A model generated the notes under the pieces. That model was given only the letters and a program-made list of their open reading frames with translations. It had not been told where the DNA came from and made no database searches. From DASUPK01 sp963743575 (GTDB lineage: Bacteria > Actinomycetota > Thermoleophilia > Solirubrobacterales > 70-9), in contig CAVUQC010000007.1 in assembly GCA_963743575.1 (NCBI GenBank), positions 1 through 64,000 on the forward strand: DNA of 64,000 nucleotides. Direction: 5' to 3'. Shown here one piece after another: positions 32,283-40,183 of the stretch. A program made the position numbers and the translations under genes. Each line of letters starts with the position of its first letter. Position 1 is the stretch's first letter.

Positions 32283-33041
32283 TTGCTTGCCCTGATCGGC
32301 CCCCACGCGGCGCATTCGCCCAACGCGGTAGACATGAACACCCTGTACTGGGTGATGCTCGCCGTGGGCGTGGTGCTGCTGGTGGCGTTCAACCTCGCGC
32401 TGGCGGCCGTGGTCATGCGCTTCCGCTCCGCCCGAGGGCGTGAGCCGAGGCGGCTGGTGGTCCGCCGCCCCGCGCAGTTCGCGACCGCGGGGGTCTTCGC
32501 CGCGATCGTGGTGGTGGCCTTCGTGCTCGGTGTCCTGCTGACCCACGACACCAAGAAGGTCGAGGCCTCCGGGCCCAACGGCCTGCAGGCCACCTCGAGC
32601 CTCACCGCCCAGAGGTCGCTCGATCTGCCGGTGACCAGCGCCTCCACCGCCCCGCTGCAGATCAACGCATGCGGCCAGCAGTGGATCTGGCGCTACCAGT
32701 ACCCGGACGGGACCTACTCGTACTATGAGCTCGTCGTGCCGGTGGACACCGCGGTGATCCTGCACCTCTGCTCGACCGACGTCGTCCATCGCTGGTGGGT
32801 CCCGGGCCTGAGCCCGAAGATGGACGCCACGCCCGGTGAGACCAACTCGACCTGGTTCAAGGCGGATGAAACCGGGGACTACGACGGCGCGAGCTACGCC
32901 TTCTCCGGTGCGAGCTACGCGGTGATGCGCACCCGCGTCCATGTCGTGGACGTTCCCACCTACCAGGCCTGGCTCTCCCAGCAGGCGGCCGGCATCCAAC
33001 AGGCTCAGCAGTTCGTGCAGCAGGCGAACGGGGAGTCCTGA
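32283..33041 (+). CDS. cytochrome c oxidase subunit II homologue lacking a CuA site
   Basis: 252 aa from TTG 32283 (ATG 32334 is an alternative). Two membrane hairpin helices (about 20-45 and 68-87) are followed by a cupredoxin domain that keeps WIWRYQYPDG and DVVHRWWVPG. The CuA loop, CxExCxxxHxxM in real subunits, reads S204-x-A206-x-S208-xxx-Y212-xx-M215: both cysteines, the Glu and the second His are gone; His169 and Met215 remain. Quinol-oxidase subunit II proteins also lack CuA, so this loss alone would fit a quinol oxidase, but the partner subunit I is also stripped. It overlaps subunit I by 1 nt. Confidence 0.88.
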   Translation: MLALIGPHAAHSPNAVDMNTLYWVMLAVGVVLLVAFNLALAAVVMRFRSARGREPRRLVVRRPAQFATAGVFAAIVVVAFVLGVLLTHDTKKVEASGPNGLQATSSLTAQRSLDLPVTSASTAPLQINACGQQWIWRYQYPDGTYSYYELVVPVDTAVILHLCSTDVVHRWWVPGLSPKMDATPGETNSTWFKADETGDYDGASYAFSGASYAVMRTRVHVVDVPTYQAWLSQQAAGIQQAQQFVQQANGES

Positions 33042-34756
33042 TGAGCGAGAACGGCAGAGCTCTGGCGCCGCACCGCCCCGAGTTGGTCACCGAAGGGCCT
33101 GCGCCGTCGCACCCGCGCTGGCTCGAGATGGTGATGAGCCCCGACCACAAGGACATCGGCCGCATCTACATCGGCGCGGCGCTCTCGTTCCTGGTGCTCG
33201 GCATCGTCTCCTTCCTGCTGATGCGTCTGCAGCTTGGCGTCCCGGAGAACAACCTGATCGAGCCGGTGACGTTCAACCGCCTGCTCTCGGTCGGCAGCGC
33301 GACCCTGGTCGTCCTCTTCGGGCTGCCGATCGCCTTCGGCCTCTACACGTACGTGATCCCGCTGCAGATCGGGGCGCGTTCGCTCGCGTTCCCGCGCCTC
33401 GCCTCGCTCTCGCTGTGGCTCTACGTCTTCGGCGGCGCCCTCCTCTACGCGTGCTTCGCCTACACGCCCCCGGAGGCCGGCTTCAACTCATGGCCCCCGC
33501 TCTCGGACACCGTCTTCATCTCCAACAACGGCGTCGACGTCTGGATCGCCGCGGTCGGCCTCACGGTCCTCGGCCTCGTCCTGCAGTCGATCAACCTCGC
33601 GGTGACGATCTCGAAGCTGCGGGCGCCGGGGCTCGCGTGGAGGCGCCTGCCGGCCTTCACCTTCTCGGGGGCCGTATCCAGCTGGACGATGATCATCGCC
33701 GGCTCGGCCATGCTCGCGGCTCTGGTCATGCTCGAGATGGAGCGGCACTTCGGCGGCGTCTTCTTCGACCCCGGCGAAGGCGGCGCGCCGATCTTCTACC
33801 AGCACCTGAGCTGGATCTTCTTCACCGGCTGCTACCTCGTCTTCCTGCTGCCGGCGTTCGGCGCCATTTCCGAGATCCTTCCGGTCTTCTCCGGCAAGCC
33901 GCTGCTCTCGCGCGGCGCTCTGATGAGCTCGATGGCGGCGATCATGCCGCTCGGCCTGCTGGCCTGGATGCAGAACATGATGAGCGCGTCGATCCCGATC
34001 GGCTGGCTCTACGGCGCGATGCTGATGGCGCTTCTGCTCACGATTCCGATCGGCGTGATCCTGGTGAATTGGATCGGCACGATCGCCGGCGGGGTCATCC
34101 GGATGCGCGCGCCGATGGTGTTCGCGCTCGCCTCGATCTCGACTCTCACCTTCGGGCTGGTCGGGGAGCTGATCCAGAGCGTCATCCCCGTCAACTGGAT
34201 GCTCGCCGACACGACCGCCTCCACCGCCGCCAGCGGCTACGTGCTGGTCGGTGGGCCGGTTCTCGGCGGCCTGGCCGCGCTCTACTACTGGTTCCCGAAG
34301 ATGACCGGTCGCACCCTGGGAGAGGGACTGGCGAGGCCCTCAGCGACCCTGATCGTCCTGGGCGCCCAGCTCACCTTCATCCCGCTCTTCCTGGCCGGCG
34401 TCGAGGGCCAGCAGGTGGACATCTTCAAGTTCTTCCAGGCCAGCGATGCGATCAACGCCATGCACCTCGACACGCTCAACCTGATCGCGACCATCGGCGC
34501 ATTCGTGCTCGCCCTGGGGATCGTGCTTTCGCTCATCAACGTCTACACGGGAATCAAGGGCGGCACGCCCGCGGGCCACGACCCGTGGGGCGGCGAGACG
34601 CTCGAATGGTTCACCACCTCGCCTCCGCCGCCGCACAACTTCGACGTGGTCCCCGACGTCCGCAGCCACGAGCCGCTGCGCGACATCCGCGAGGCTGTGA
34701 GACGTCACGACCCCTCCCGGCCCGCCCCGGCCGAAAGCAAAGAGCCGGTAGCCTGA
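33041..34756 (+). CDS. heme-copper oxidase subunit I homologue without any metal ligands
   Basis: 571 aa, about 12 membrane helices, uninterrupted frame. It aligns without gaps in each key helix to the active subunit I encoded at 42690-44615: FNRLL...PLQIGA, YQH...PAFG..SE, WFPKMTGR are shared. All catalytic positions differ: low-spin heme His becomes Gly85; CuB His becomes Thr262, Gln311 and Asn312; the cross-link Tyr becomes Leu266; the heme a3 and heme a His of helix X become Ala397 and Gly399. It therefore should bind neither heme nor CuB. Function unknown; structural, assembly or transport roles are possible. Confidence 0.9.
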   Translation: MSENGRALAPHRPELVTEGPAPSHPRWLEMVMSPDHKDIGRIYIGAALSFLVLGIVSFLLMRLQLGVPENNLIEPVTFNRLLSVGSATLVVLFGLPIAFGLYTYVIPLQIGARSLAFPRLASLSLWLYVFGGALLYACFAYTPPEAGFNSWPPLSDTVFISNNGVDVWIAAVGLTVLGLVLQSINLAVTISKLRAPGLAWRRLPAFTFSGAVSSWTMIIAGSAMLAALVMLEMERHFGGVFFDPGEGGAPIFYQHLSWIFFTGCYLVFLLPAFGAISEILPVFSGKPLLSRGALMSSMAAIMPLGLLAWMQNMMSASIPIGWLYGAMLMALLLTIPIGVILVNWIGTIAGGVIRMRAPMVFALASISTLTFGLVGELIQSVIPVNWMLADTTASTAASGYVLVGGPVLGGLAALYYWFPKMTGRTLGEGLARPSATLIVLGAQLTFIPLFLAGVEGQQVDIFKFFQASDAINAMHLDTLNLIATIGAFVLALGIVLSLINVYTGIKGGTPAGHDPWGGETLEWFTTSPPPPHNFDVVPDVRSHEPLRDIREAVRRHDPSRPAPAESKEPVA

Positions 34757-34760
34757 CCCA

Positions 34761-35801
34761 ATGGCCGGACCCGTTGCCCGGGGCGGCGGGGACGACCTCC
34801 GCCGGTTTCGCCGCCTGGCAGACCTCACCGCTGTTGTCACCTTCCTGCTGATCGTCGTCGGCGGAATCGTTCGCGTGAGCGAATCCGGCCTGGGCTGCGG
34901 CCCGGGCGGCAGCGGCACCAAGGGCTGGCCCCTCTGCGGCGGCCAGGTGATCCCGTTCGTCGGCAACGAGAACCGCGTGATCGAGTTCTCGCACCGGCTG
35001 CTCGCCACGATCGTCGTGATCCTCATCGGCCTGCTCTGCTGGCGCGCCTACAAGGGCCTGCGCGAGAAGCGCAAGTGGGCGTTCCGGGGCTCGCTGGTCG
35101 CAGGCGTCCTCGTCCTGGCGCAGGCGGGCCTGGGCGGGCTCACCGTCGAGCACGGTCTCGCTGAGGAGCTGGTCGCCGCGCATCTTGGCACCGCGATGCT
35201 GCTTCTCGGCCTGCTGCTCTGGATGAGCGCCAAAGCGCGATCGCAGGCGGCGGTGGAGGACGGAACCGCGCGACCCCCGGTTCGCGGTCTGAAGCCCTAC
35301 GCGGCGACAGCAGCCGTGCTGCTTCTCTGCGCGATCGTTGCGGGCGGTTACATGGCCGGCACCGAGGAACGAGGCACAGCGGAAGTGGGCCCGAACGTCG
35401 CCGGCGCCCACATGGCCTGCGGAAAGATGTTCCCCGAATGCGGCTCGGGCAAGTTCCTGCCGTTCGGGAACAACCGCTTAACCGACATTCACCTGACCCA
35501 TCGAGTCTTCGTCTACCTGGCCACGATCGCCACCATCGTTTTGCTGTCAGTCGCCTTCGCGCGCGGATCGCGAGATCGGCTGCTGCTGCTCGCTGCTCTG
35601 CTCCTGCTCTGCCAGTTCACGCTGGGTGCGCTCAACGTTTGGCTGGGGGAGCACGGGCCGTTGATCGTCGCCCACCTGACCACCGGGACCCTGCTCTGGG
35701 CAGCGGTGATTTCGATCACTTACAAGCTCGCCTGGCTCCCGAGCGGAGTGCCGTCGCGTGATCGGGCACCCCGGGCCGAGGCATCGGCGGCGGCCGCGTG
35801 A
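34761..35801 (+). CDS. ctaA: heme A synthase
   Basis: 346 aa, ATG 4 nt after the previous stop. Eight membrane helices. It has GGIVRVSESGLGC, the heme ligands in EFSHRLLAT, VEHGLAEELVAAHLG and HLTHRVF, and a final AHLTTGTLLW. Both extracytoplasmic loops carry a cysteine pair (CGPGG...WPLC and ACGKMFPEC), the type found in Bacillus and many Gram-positives. It oxidises heme O to heme A. Placed directly behind the ligand-free oxidase pair, not behind the real oxidase. Confidence 0.95.
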   Translation: MAGPVARGGGDDLRRFRRLADLTAVVTFLLIVVGGIVRVSESGLGCGPGGSGTKGWPLCGGQVIPFVGNENRVIEFSHRLLATIVVILIGLLCWRAYKGLREKRKWAFRGSLVAGVLVLAQAGLGGLTVEHGLAEELVAAHLGTAMLLLGLLLWMSAKARSQAAVEDGTARPPVRGLKPYAATAAVLLLCAIVAGGYMAGTEERGTAEVGPNVAGAHMACGKMFPECGSGKFLPFGNNRLTDIHLTHRVFVYLATIATIVLLSVAFARGSRDRLLLLAALLLLCQFTLGALNVWLGEHGPLIVAHLTTGTLLWAAVISITYKLAWLPSGVPSRDRAPRAEASAAAA

Positions 35802-36769
35802 GCGTCCATCTCGGCACCGGTCCCGACCGTGTGACACGACCGGCCCGGCCGGGAGGCGAGCAGGTCTCGGTCACGCCGGGCGATACTCGCGCGCGGACGA
35901 TGCGTGCCGCCATCGAGACGGCGAACGACTACGTCACGCTCACCAAGCCACGGATCATCTCGCTGCTCCTGCTCACCTGCGTGGCGACCATGTTCGTCGC
36001 CGACCCCGGCGGCCCCGGGATCTCCACGATCCTCTGGACCTGCCTCGGCGGCTACCTGGCGGCTGGGGGCGCCGGCGCGATCAACCAATACATCGAGCGC
36101 GAGCGCGACGCTCGCATGGCTCGGACCAGCGGGCGGCCGCTGGCAAGCGGCCGGATCGAGCCGCGCCGGGGACTGATCTTCGGGACCACGCTCGGAGTCG
36201 TCGCGGTGGCGCAGCTCTGGATCACCGTCAACCCTCTGACGGCGGCGCTCGCCGCCGCTGGCCTGCTCGGCTACGTGTTCGTCTACACGCTCTGGCTCAA
36301 GCCGCGCACGCCCCAGAACATCGTCCTGGGGGGAGCCGCCGGTGCGATGCCGCCGCTGGTCGGGTGGGCGGCCGCCACGGGCGGTCTCACGCTGGAGGCT
36401 CTGTGGCCGTTCGCGATCGTCTTCTTCTGGACGCCGCCGCACTTCTGGGCCCTCTCGCTGCTGATCTCTGACGACTACGCGCGCACCGGTGTGCCGATGC
36501 TGCCGGTGGTCCGCGGCGAGACCACCACGCGACACCAGATCGTCCTCTACGCGCTGCTGCTGGTGGCCATCACGATCGGGCCGGTGATCACCGGGCTGCT
36601 CGGCACGGCATACCTGATCGCCGCGCTGTTGCTCGGTGCGGGGTTCGTGAGCCTCGCGCTCGTGCTGCTCGCGCATCCCTCGCGTCCGGCCGCGCGGCGG
36701 CTCTATCTGAGCTCGCTCGCCTATCTCGCGCTGCTGTTCATCGCGATGGCGCTCGACCGCGCGCTGTAG
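35798..36769 (+). CDS. ctaB: protoheme IX farnesyltransferase (heme O synthase)
   Basis: 323 aa, GTG start overlapping ctaA by 4 nt. UbiA-type prenyltransferase with about nine helices. First Asp-rich motif NQYIERERDARMARTSGRPL, second region with SDDYARTGVPMLPVV. It farnesylates heme B to heme O, the substrate of CtaA. The first 30 residues are not conserved-looking; the core begins at NDYVTLTKPRI. Confidence 0.95.
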   Translation: MSVHLGTGPDRVTRPARPGGEQVSVTPGDTRARTMRAAIETANDYVTLTKPRIISLLLLTCVATMFVADPGGPGISTILWTCLGGYLAAGGAGAINQYIERERDARMARTSGRPLASGRIEPRRGLIFGTTLGVVAVAQLWITVNPLTAALAAAGLLGYVFVYTLWLKPRTPQNIVLGGAAGAMPPLVGWAAATGGLTLEALWPFAIVFFWTPPHFWALSLLISDDYARTGVPMLPVVRGETTTRHQIVLYALLLVAITIGPVITGLLGTAYLIAALLLGAGFVSLALVLLAHPSRPAARRLYLSSLAYLALLFIAMALDRAL

Positions 36770-36786
36770 TCAGGTCCGGCTTCGCC

Positions 36787-36873
36787 ATATAGCCGCGGCC
36801 ACAAGCGGCCGCTCATCACAAGTCGCTACGGGCTTCGCCCTCCGCTCCTGGACGCAGCGGCCTGGTGGCCGCT
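36787..36873. repeat. 87-nt hairpin repeat, single copy
   Basis: Aligns without gaps to the tandem units at 40184-40357. It contains GCGGCC/GGCCGC stems at both ends and GGGCTTCGCCC in the middle, 17 nt after the ctaB stop. The -10 of the next gene starts 2 bp beyond its end. Confidence 0.75.
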
Positions 36874-36874
36874 A

Positions 36875-36880
36875 TAGGCT
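36875..36880 (+). promoter_or_regulatory. -10 element (TAGGCT), leaderless
   Basis: TAGGCT 7 bp before GTG 36888, inside TATAGGCT directly after the 87-nt repeat. Confidence 0.65.
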
Positions 36881-36887
36881 TCCGGCC

Positions 36888-36998
36888 GTGGATCGCGAGC
36901 GCGCACGAGCGAACATCCGGGCCGGCATGCTGGCCGGCTCTCTGGCGCTGCTCGTCTTCGCCCTGGCCTTCTACGTCGCGATCGTTTACCTGCGATGA
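36888..36998 (+). CDS. 36-residue membrane peptide, CoxF-like
   Basis: GTG 36888 to TGA 36998. A charged N terminus (MDRERARANIRAG) precedes one membrane helix and a short LR end. Size, charge pattern and position after ctaB match the small CoxF-type peptides found in oxidase operons of alpha-proteobacteria. Its stop overlaps the ATG of the next gene (ATGA), and a leaderless -10 lies 7 bp upstream, so it is very likely translated. Confidence 0.65.
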   Translation: MDRERARANIRAGMLAGSLALLVFALAFYVAIVYLR

Positions 36999-37258
36999 GC
37001 CAGCCGCAAAAGCCCACCGAGGCGATCTACCTGCCGCGAGCGAGCGCCCTCCCGGCGCTGTTCGCGTTCGGGTTCGCCGCAGTTGTCGTCGGCCTGTTCG
37101 CCTGGTGGCCCTACTCGGTGATCGGCGGGGTCATCGCCCTGTTCTCCCTGATCGGCTGGCTGCGCTCCAACCGCGCGGAGATCGCGCGCATGCCGAATCG
37201 GCAGCACACCGACACAGCACCGATCCCGCTATCGGCCACCAGGCCGACCGACGACTAG
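36995..37258 (+). CDS. two-helix membrane protein, oxidase subunit IV-like
   Basis: 87 aa, ATG overlapping the CoxF-like stop. Two membrane helices (about 17-38 and 42-58) and a hydrophilic tail. Location behind ctaA-ctaB and this topology suggest a small oxidase subunit (subunit IV / CtaF type), but there is no strong sequence motif. Whether it serves the active oxidase or the ligand-free pair is unknown. Confidence 0.6.
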   Translation: MSQPQKPTEAIYLPRASALPALFAFGFAAVVVGLFAWWPYSVIGGVIALFSLIGWLRSNRAEIARMPNRQHTDTAPIPLSATRPTDD

Positions 37259-37265
37259 GTCGCGG

Positions 37266-38858
37266 CTACCTGCACCACGCGTTCCGCGGTACGCCCTTGC
37301 ACGGGTGCGGCATGTTCTTGAGCTTCTTGTTCGGAAGCTTGTGCATGACGACCGCCTGGCGCCGCGGGTAGTGGTCGTTCGGGCCGCAGGGCGTCCCGAA
37401 CAGCATCGCGGCGCACTCGACCTGGGTCACCAGGTCGAGGTTCGGAATGGCCGCCGCGGTAGGCCCGCAAGCCGGCTGCGTCGACTGCAGGTTGACCGGC
37501 GACGTGCCGTCGGGCAGTGAGTTGCCGGAATAGCAGTTGACCGGGTTCCCGTCCGTGAACGTGATCTGGCCGATGTCTCCGTTGGTCGCGTTGCCGAAGG
37601 AGCCATTCCCCTTGAACGTGTTGTTCTTCGCCGCATTTCCCCAGTCGTCGTACAGGCATCCGAACGGACCACCCGTCTCGATCCCGCCCTCGCAATGCGC
37701 GACCGGCGGAGGGGTACCGGTGTCCGGGTACGGAAGGATGAGGAGTCCCCACGATCCGTTGTTGACGAAGCGGTTCTTTGCGACCGTGTCGTTGCGACCG
37801 CCTGAGATCGACACCCCGGTGCCGACCGGCGCAGCGCCGGCCGCCCCGACCCGCGGCACGTCCGGATTGTTGTTGTCGTGGATGTAGTTATTCATCAGGA
37901 CCCAGCACGAACCGGTGTGCGTGATCGAGCTGGTGCCACTGCCAGGGCAGGCGCCGTTCTGCGGTGAGGGAGCGTCATCGTTGTTCTGGCTGTTGGTGTC
38001 GAAGCCGTCCTGGTTGTTGTCGAACTCCGAGTTCTTGACGATCAACCAGCCGCCCGAGTTCGTCCCCGAATAGCCGAGCGCGCTGTACTCGGACCAGGCG
38101 TGGTCCAGAACCTGGTTGCAGACCTGCTGACAGGCGCCGATGTAGTAGCCGGAGTCGCTGAAGTTGCTGGCGTAGGTCTGGAACAGCTTGCCGCTGCCGC
38201 TGTCATTGCTGGTGAAGATCCCGTACGAGGCAGCGGTGTCGTCGCCGCCGAAGTAGCTCGACGTGGCACTCAGATAGGAGCCCTTGAACGGCCCCATACC
38301 GATCCTGCCCGACCCGTCGCCGCCGTTCCACCAGATCTCATTGCCCTGGCCGCTGCTCCCCACCAGGTAATTGCAGACGGTGAGGTTGTCGATCCGTGTG
38401 TGGTTCGCCTTGAAGACGACGATCCCGTTGCGCCCCTGGGGTCCGTCGGGAGTGTTGACGCCGAAGTCCTGAACGGATGGGTCCGAGCTGCAGTGCTTGC
38501 CCTTGTGCGGCAGGGTCCCGTCGACGATCACCTTCTTGCGGCTCATCCCGCGCAGGTGGATCCCCTTCTTGGTGATCAGGACCCCGGCCGGAGGGGGTCC
38601 GTCCTCCGAGGCCGGACCGGTGACCTGGTCGTAGCGCTCGTGGTAGTCACCGGGGCCGACGAGAATCCAGTCGCCGGGCCTCGCCTTGTTGACGGCCGCC
38701 TGGATCGACTTGAACTTGCCCTTGATCCCCTTGTAGGTGCCGACCCGCAGGACGCGCTTGTGCGCCACAGCGGAGGCCGGTGCCAGGACGAGCACGACCA
38801 GGGTCAGAGGGAGAAGAAGCAGAGCGGGGAGGAAACGCAAAACCCGGTGTGCCGCCAT
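37266..38858 (-). CDS. secreted right-handed beta-helix protein
   Basis: 530 aa from ATG 38858. Signal peptide (about 1-32). Then the usual beta-helix entry FKSIQAAVNKARPGDWILVGPGDYHE, followed by many Asn-rich coils (VFKANHTRIDNLTV, IVKNSEFDNNQDGFDTNSQNN, MNNYIHDNNN), the PbH1-type pattern of pectate lyase-like folds. No catalytic motif recognised; a carbohydrate-binding or carbohydrate-cleaving role is possible. Several Cys pairs suggest disulfides. Convergent with the subunit IV-like gene (7 nt). Confidence 0.85.
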   Translation of the reverse strand: MAAHRVLRFLPALLLLPLTLVVLVLAPASAVAHKRVLRVGTYKGIKGKFKSIQAAVNKARPGDWILVGPGDYHERYDQVTGPASEDGPPPAGVLITKKGIHLRGMSRKKVIVDGTLPHKGKHCSSDPSVQDFGVNTPDGPQGRNGIVVFKANHTRIDNLTVCNYLVGSSGQGNEIWWNGGDGSGRIGMGPFKGSYLSATSSYFGGDDTAASYGIFTSNDSGSGKLFQTYASNFSDSGYYIGACQQVCNQVLDHAWSEYSALGYSGTNSGGWLIVKNSEFDNNQDGFDTNSQNNDDAPSPQNGACPGSGTSSITHTGSCWVLMNNYIHDNNNPDVPRVGAAGAAPVGTGVSISGGRNDTVAKNRFVNNGSWGLLILPYPDTGTPPPVAHCEGGIETGGPFGCLYDDWGNAAKNNTFKGNGSFGNATNGDIGQITFTDGNPVNCYSGNSLPDGTSPVNLQSTQPACGPTAAAIPNLDLVTQVECAAMLFGTPCGPNDHYPRRQAVVMHKLPNKKLKNMPHPCKGVPRNAWCR

Positions 38859-38930
38859 CTCGGTTTTCCCTTCAATCCCGAACCGGCTCCGCGGACCACG
38901 GCACCGACGCGGTTCTGTTGCCCCGCGGGC

Positions 38931-38936
38931 ACCATA
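38931..38936 (-). promoter_or_regulatory. -10 element (TATGGT) for the beta-helix gene
   Basis: Minus-strand TATGGT about 72 nt before ATG 38858; this gene would have a real leader of about 65 nt with GAAGGGA as ribosome site. Confidence 0.45.
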
Positions 38937-38968
38937 CACCCGGCTCGGATAAAGGACCTCGGTGGAGA

Positions 38969-39385
38969 CTACGGAGGCGACATCGAGGCGGTCGCCCCCA
39001 CCTGCGTCCAGCAGCGCACGATGTCGCGCATGGAGAGCACCCCGACCAGCTCGCCGCGGTCGACGACGACCAGATGGCGGATGCCACGCTCGACCATCTC
39101 CTCGGCCGCCTGCTCGAGGCTCCAGTCCGGTGCGGCCGAGATGACGCTCTCGGACATGTGGTCGGCCACCTTCTCGGTGTCCGGGTCCTTGCCTGTGCCG
39201 ACGGCGTAGAGGATGTCCCGCTCAGTAATGATCCGCGGGGCCGGCGACTCGTCGTCGAAGACCAGCGCGGCGCCCGTCCCCTTCTCGGTCATCTTCGTCG
39301 CGGTCTCCCGCAGGGTGTGACCCGGACCGACTGCCAGCACCACGCTCGACATGCCCTCGCGAACCTGCACGATCTCTCCTCTCAC
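38969..39385 (-). CDS. protein with two CBS domains
   Basis: 138 aa from GTG 39385 (5 bp after TAGGGT); GTG 39370 behind GGAGAG is the alternative. Two CBS motifs in tandem: LRETATKMTEKGTGAALVFD with ITERDIL, and LEQAAEEMVERGIRHLVVVD with LSMRDIV. CBS pairs bind adenosyl ligands and act as regulatory modules; stand-alone ones like this often sense energy state. Partner unknown. Confidence 0.87.
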   Translation of the reverse strand: MRGEIVQVREGMSSVVLAVGPGHTLRETATKMTEKGTGAALVFDDESPAPRIITERDILYAVGTGKDPDTEKVADHMSESVISAAPDWSLEQAAEEMVERGIRHLVVVDRGELVGVLSMRDIVRCWTQVGATASMSPP

Positions 39386-39390
39386 CGCAA

Positions 39391-39396
39391 ACCCTA
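39391..39396 (-). promoter_or_regulatory. -10 element (TAGGGT)
   Basis: Minus-strand TAGGGT 5 bp before GTG 39385 of the CBS gene. Confidence 0.55.
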
Positions 39397-39458
39397 GTGC
39401 CGTTCGGCGCAAGCTTATCCCACGCCTGGGCACGGGTAGGCGGGTCGGCCCCGACAGA

Positions 39459-39464
39459 TAGGAT
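39459..39464 (+). promoter_or_regulatory. -10 element (TAGGAT)
   Basis: TAGGAT 11 bp before ATG 39476 of the cytochrome c gene. Confidence 0.55.
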
Positions 39465-39475
39465 TCCCGCGCCGA

Positions 39476-40165
39476 ATGCATCACCTCAGGGACAAGGGAC
39501 GGGCGATCTGGCCGATCGCAACCATCGTCGCGGCGGCGGCCGTCGTCGCCCTGACGGGATGCAATCTCGGCCCCAAGGCCAATCTCGACAAGGGGCAGCA
39601 GCTCTTCACCCAGAAGTGCGGCAGCTGCCACACGCTCACCGGCGCGGGGACAAACGGCGACATCGGGCCGAACCTCGACTATGCCTTCAAGAATGCCCGG
39701 GCGAGTGGAATGGACTCCGACACCGTCAAGGGTGTGGTCGAGTACCAGATCGCCCACGCGAGGCCGGCTGCAACCCAGGCGACCGACGTCTACATGCCGC
39801 AGGACCTCGTCACCGGGGAGGACGCAAGTGACGTCGCGGCCTATGTCGCCAGCGTCGCGGGCGTGCCCGGCGTCAAGGCACCGGTTTTCGCCCCGCCGCA
39901 GTTCTTCGCCACCAACTGCGGTGGCTGCCATACCCTCGCCCAGGCCGGCACCACCGGCACCACCGGCCCAAATCTGGACGAGGCGCTCAAGAACATGTCC
40001 GCGCAGCAGATCTCACAGTCGATCACCGACCCGAACGCAGTCATCGCTCCGGGCTACCCGCCCAACGTGATGCCGCAGAACTTCGGCCAGACCCTCACTC
40101 CCCCGCAGCTCCAGCAGCTGGTCGCCTATCTCCAGCAGGCGACCGGTGGCGGCGGCAAGAAGTAG
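39476..40165 (+). CDS. diheme cytochrome c lipoprotein
   Basis: 229 aa. Lipobox VVALTGC near residue 30 predicts a lipid anchor on the outer face of the membrane. Two cytochrome c domains follow, with heme sites CGSCHTL (about 44-50) and CGGCHTL (about 146-152) and distal methionines probably in VYMPQDL and NVMPQNF. The likely electron carrier between the quinol-oxidising complex and the aa3 oxidase encoded at 41012-45429, whose subunit II has an intact CuA and no own heme c. Confidence 0.92.
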   Translation: MHHLRDKGRAIWPIATIVAAAAVVALTGCNLGPKANLDKGQQLFTQKCGSCHTLTGAGTNGDIGPNLDYAFKNARASGMDSDTVKGVVEYQIAHARPAATQATDVYMPQDLVTGEDASDVAAYVASVAGVPGVKAPVFAPPQFFATNCGGCHTLAQAGTTGTTGPNLDEALKNMSAQQISQSITDPNAVIAPGYPPNVMPQNFGQTLTPPQLQQLVAYLQQATGGGGKK

Positions 40166-40183
40166 CCGCGGGACGGCTTCGCC

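Noticed and set aside
32283..34756. Ordinary quinol oxidase
   Set aside because: Loss of CuA alone would fit, but loss of all heme and CuB ligands in subunit I rules out any oxygen-reducing activity.
32941..34851. Long alternative plus-strand frame over the ligand-free subunit I gene
   Set aside because: It is Arg/Pro/Ala-rich without motifs. I considered whether the ligand loss came from a frameshift between the two frames, but the subunit I frame is family-like from end to end.
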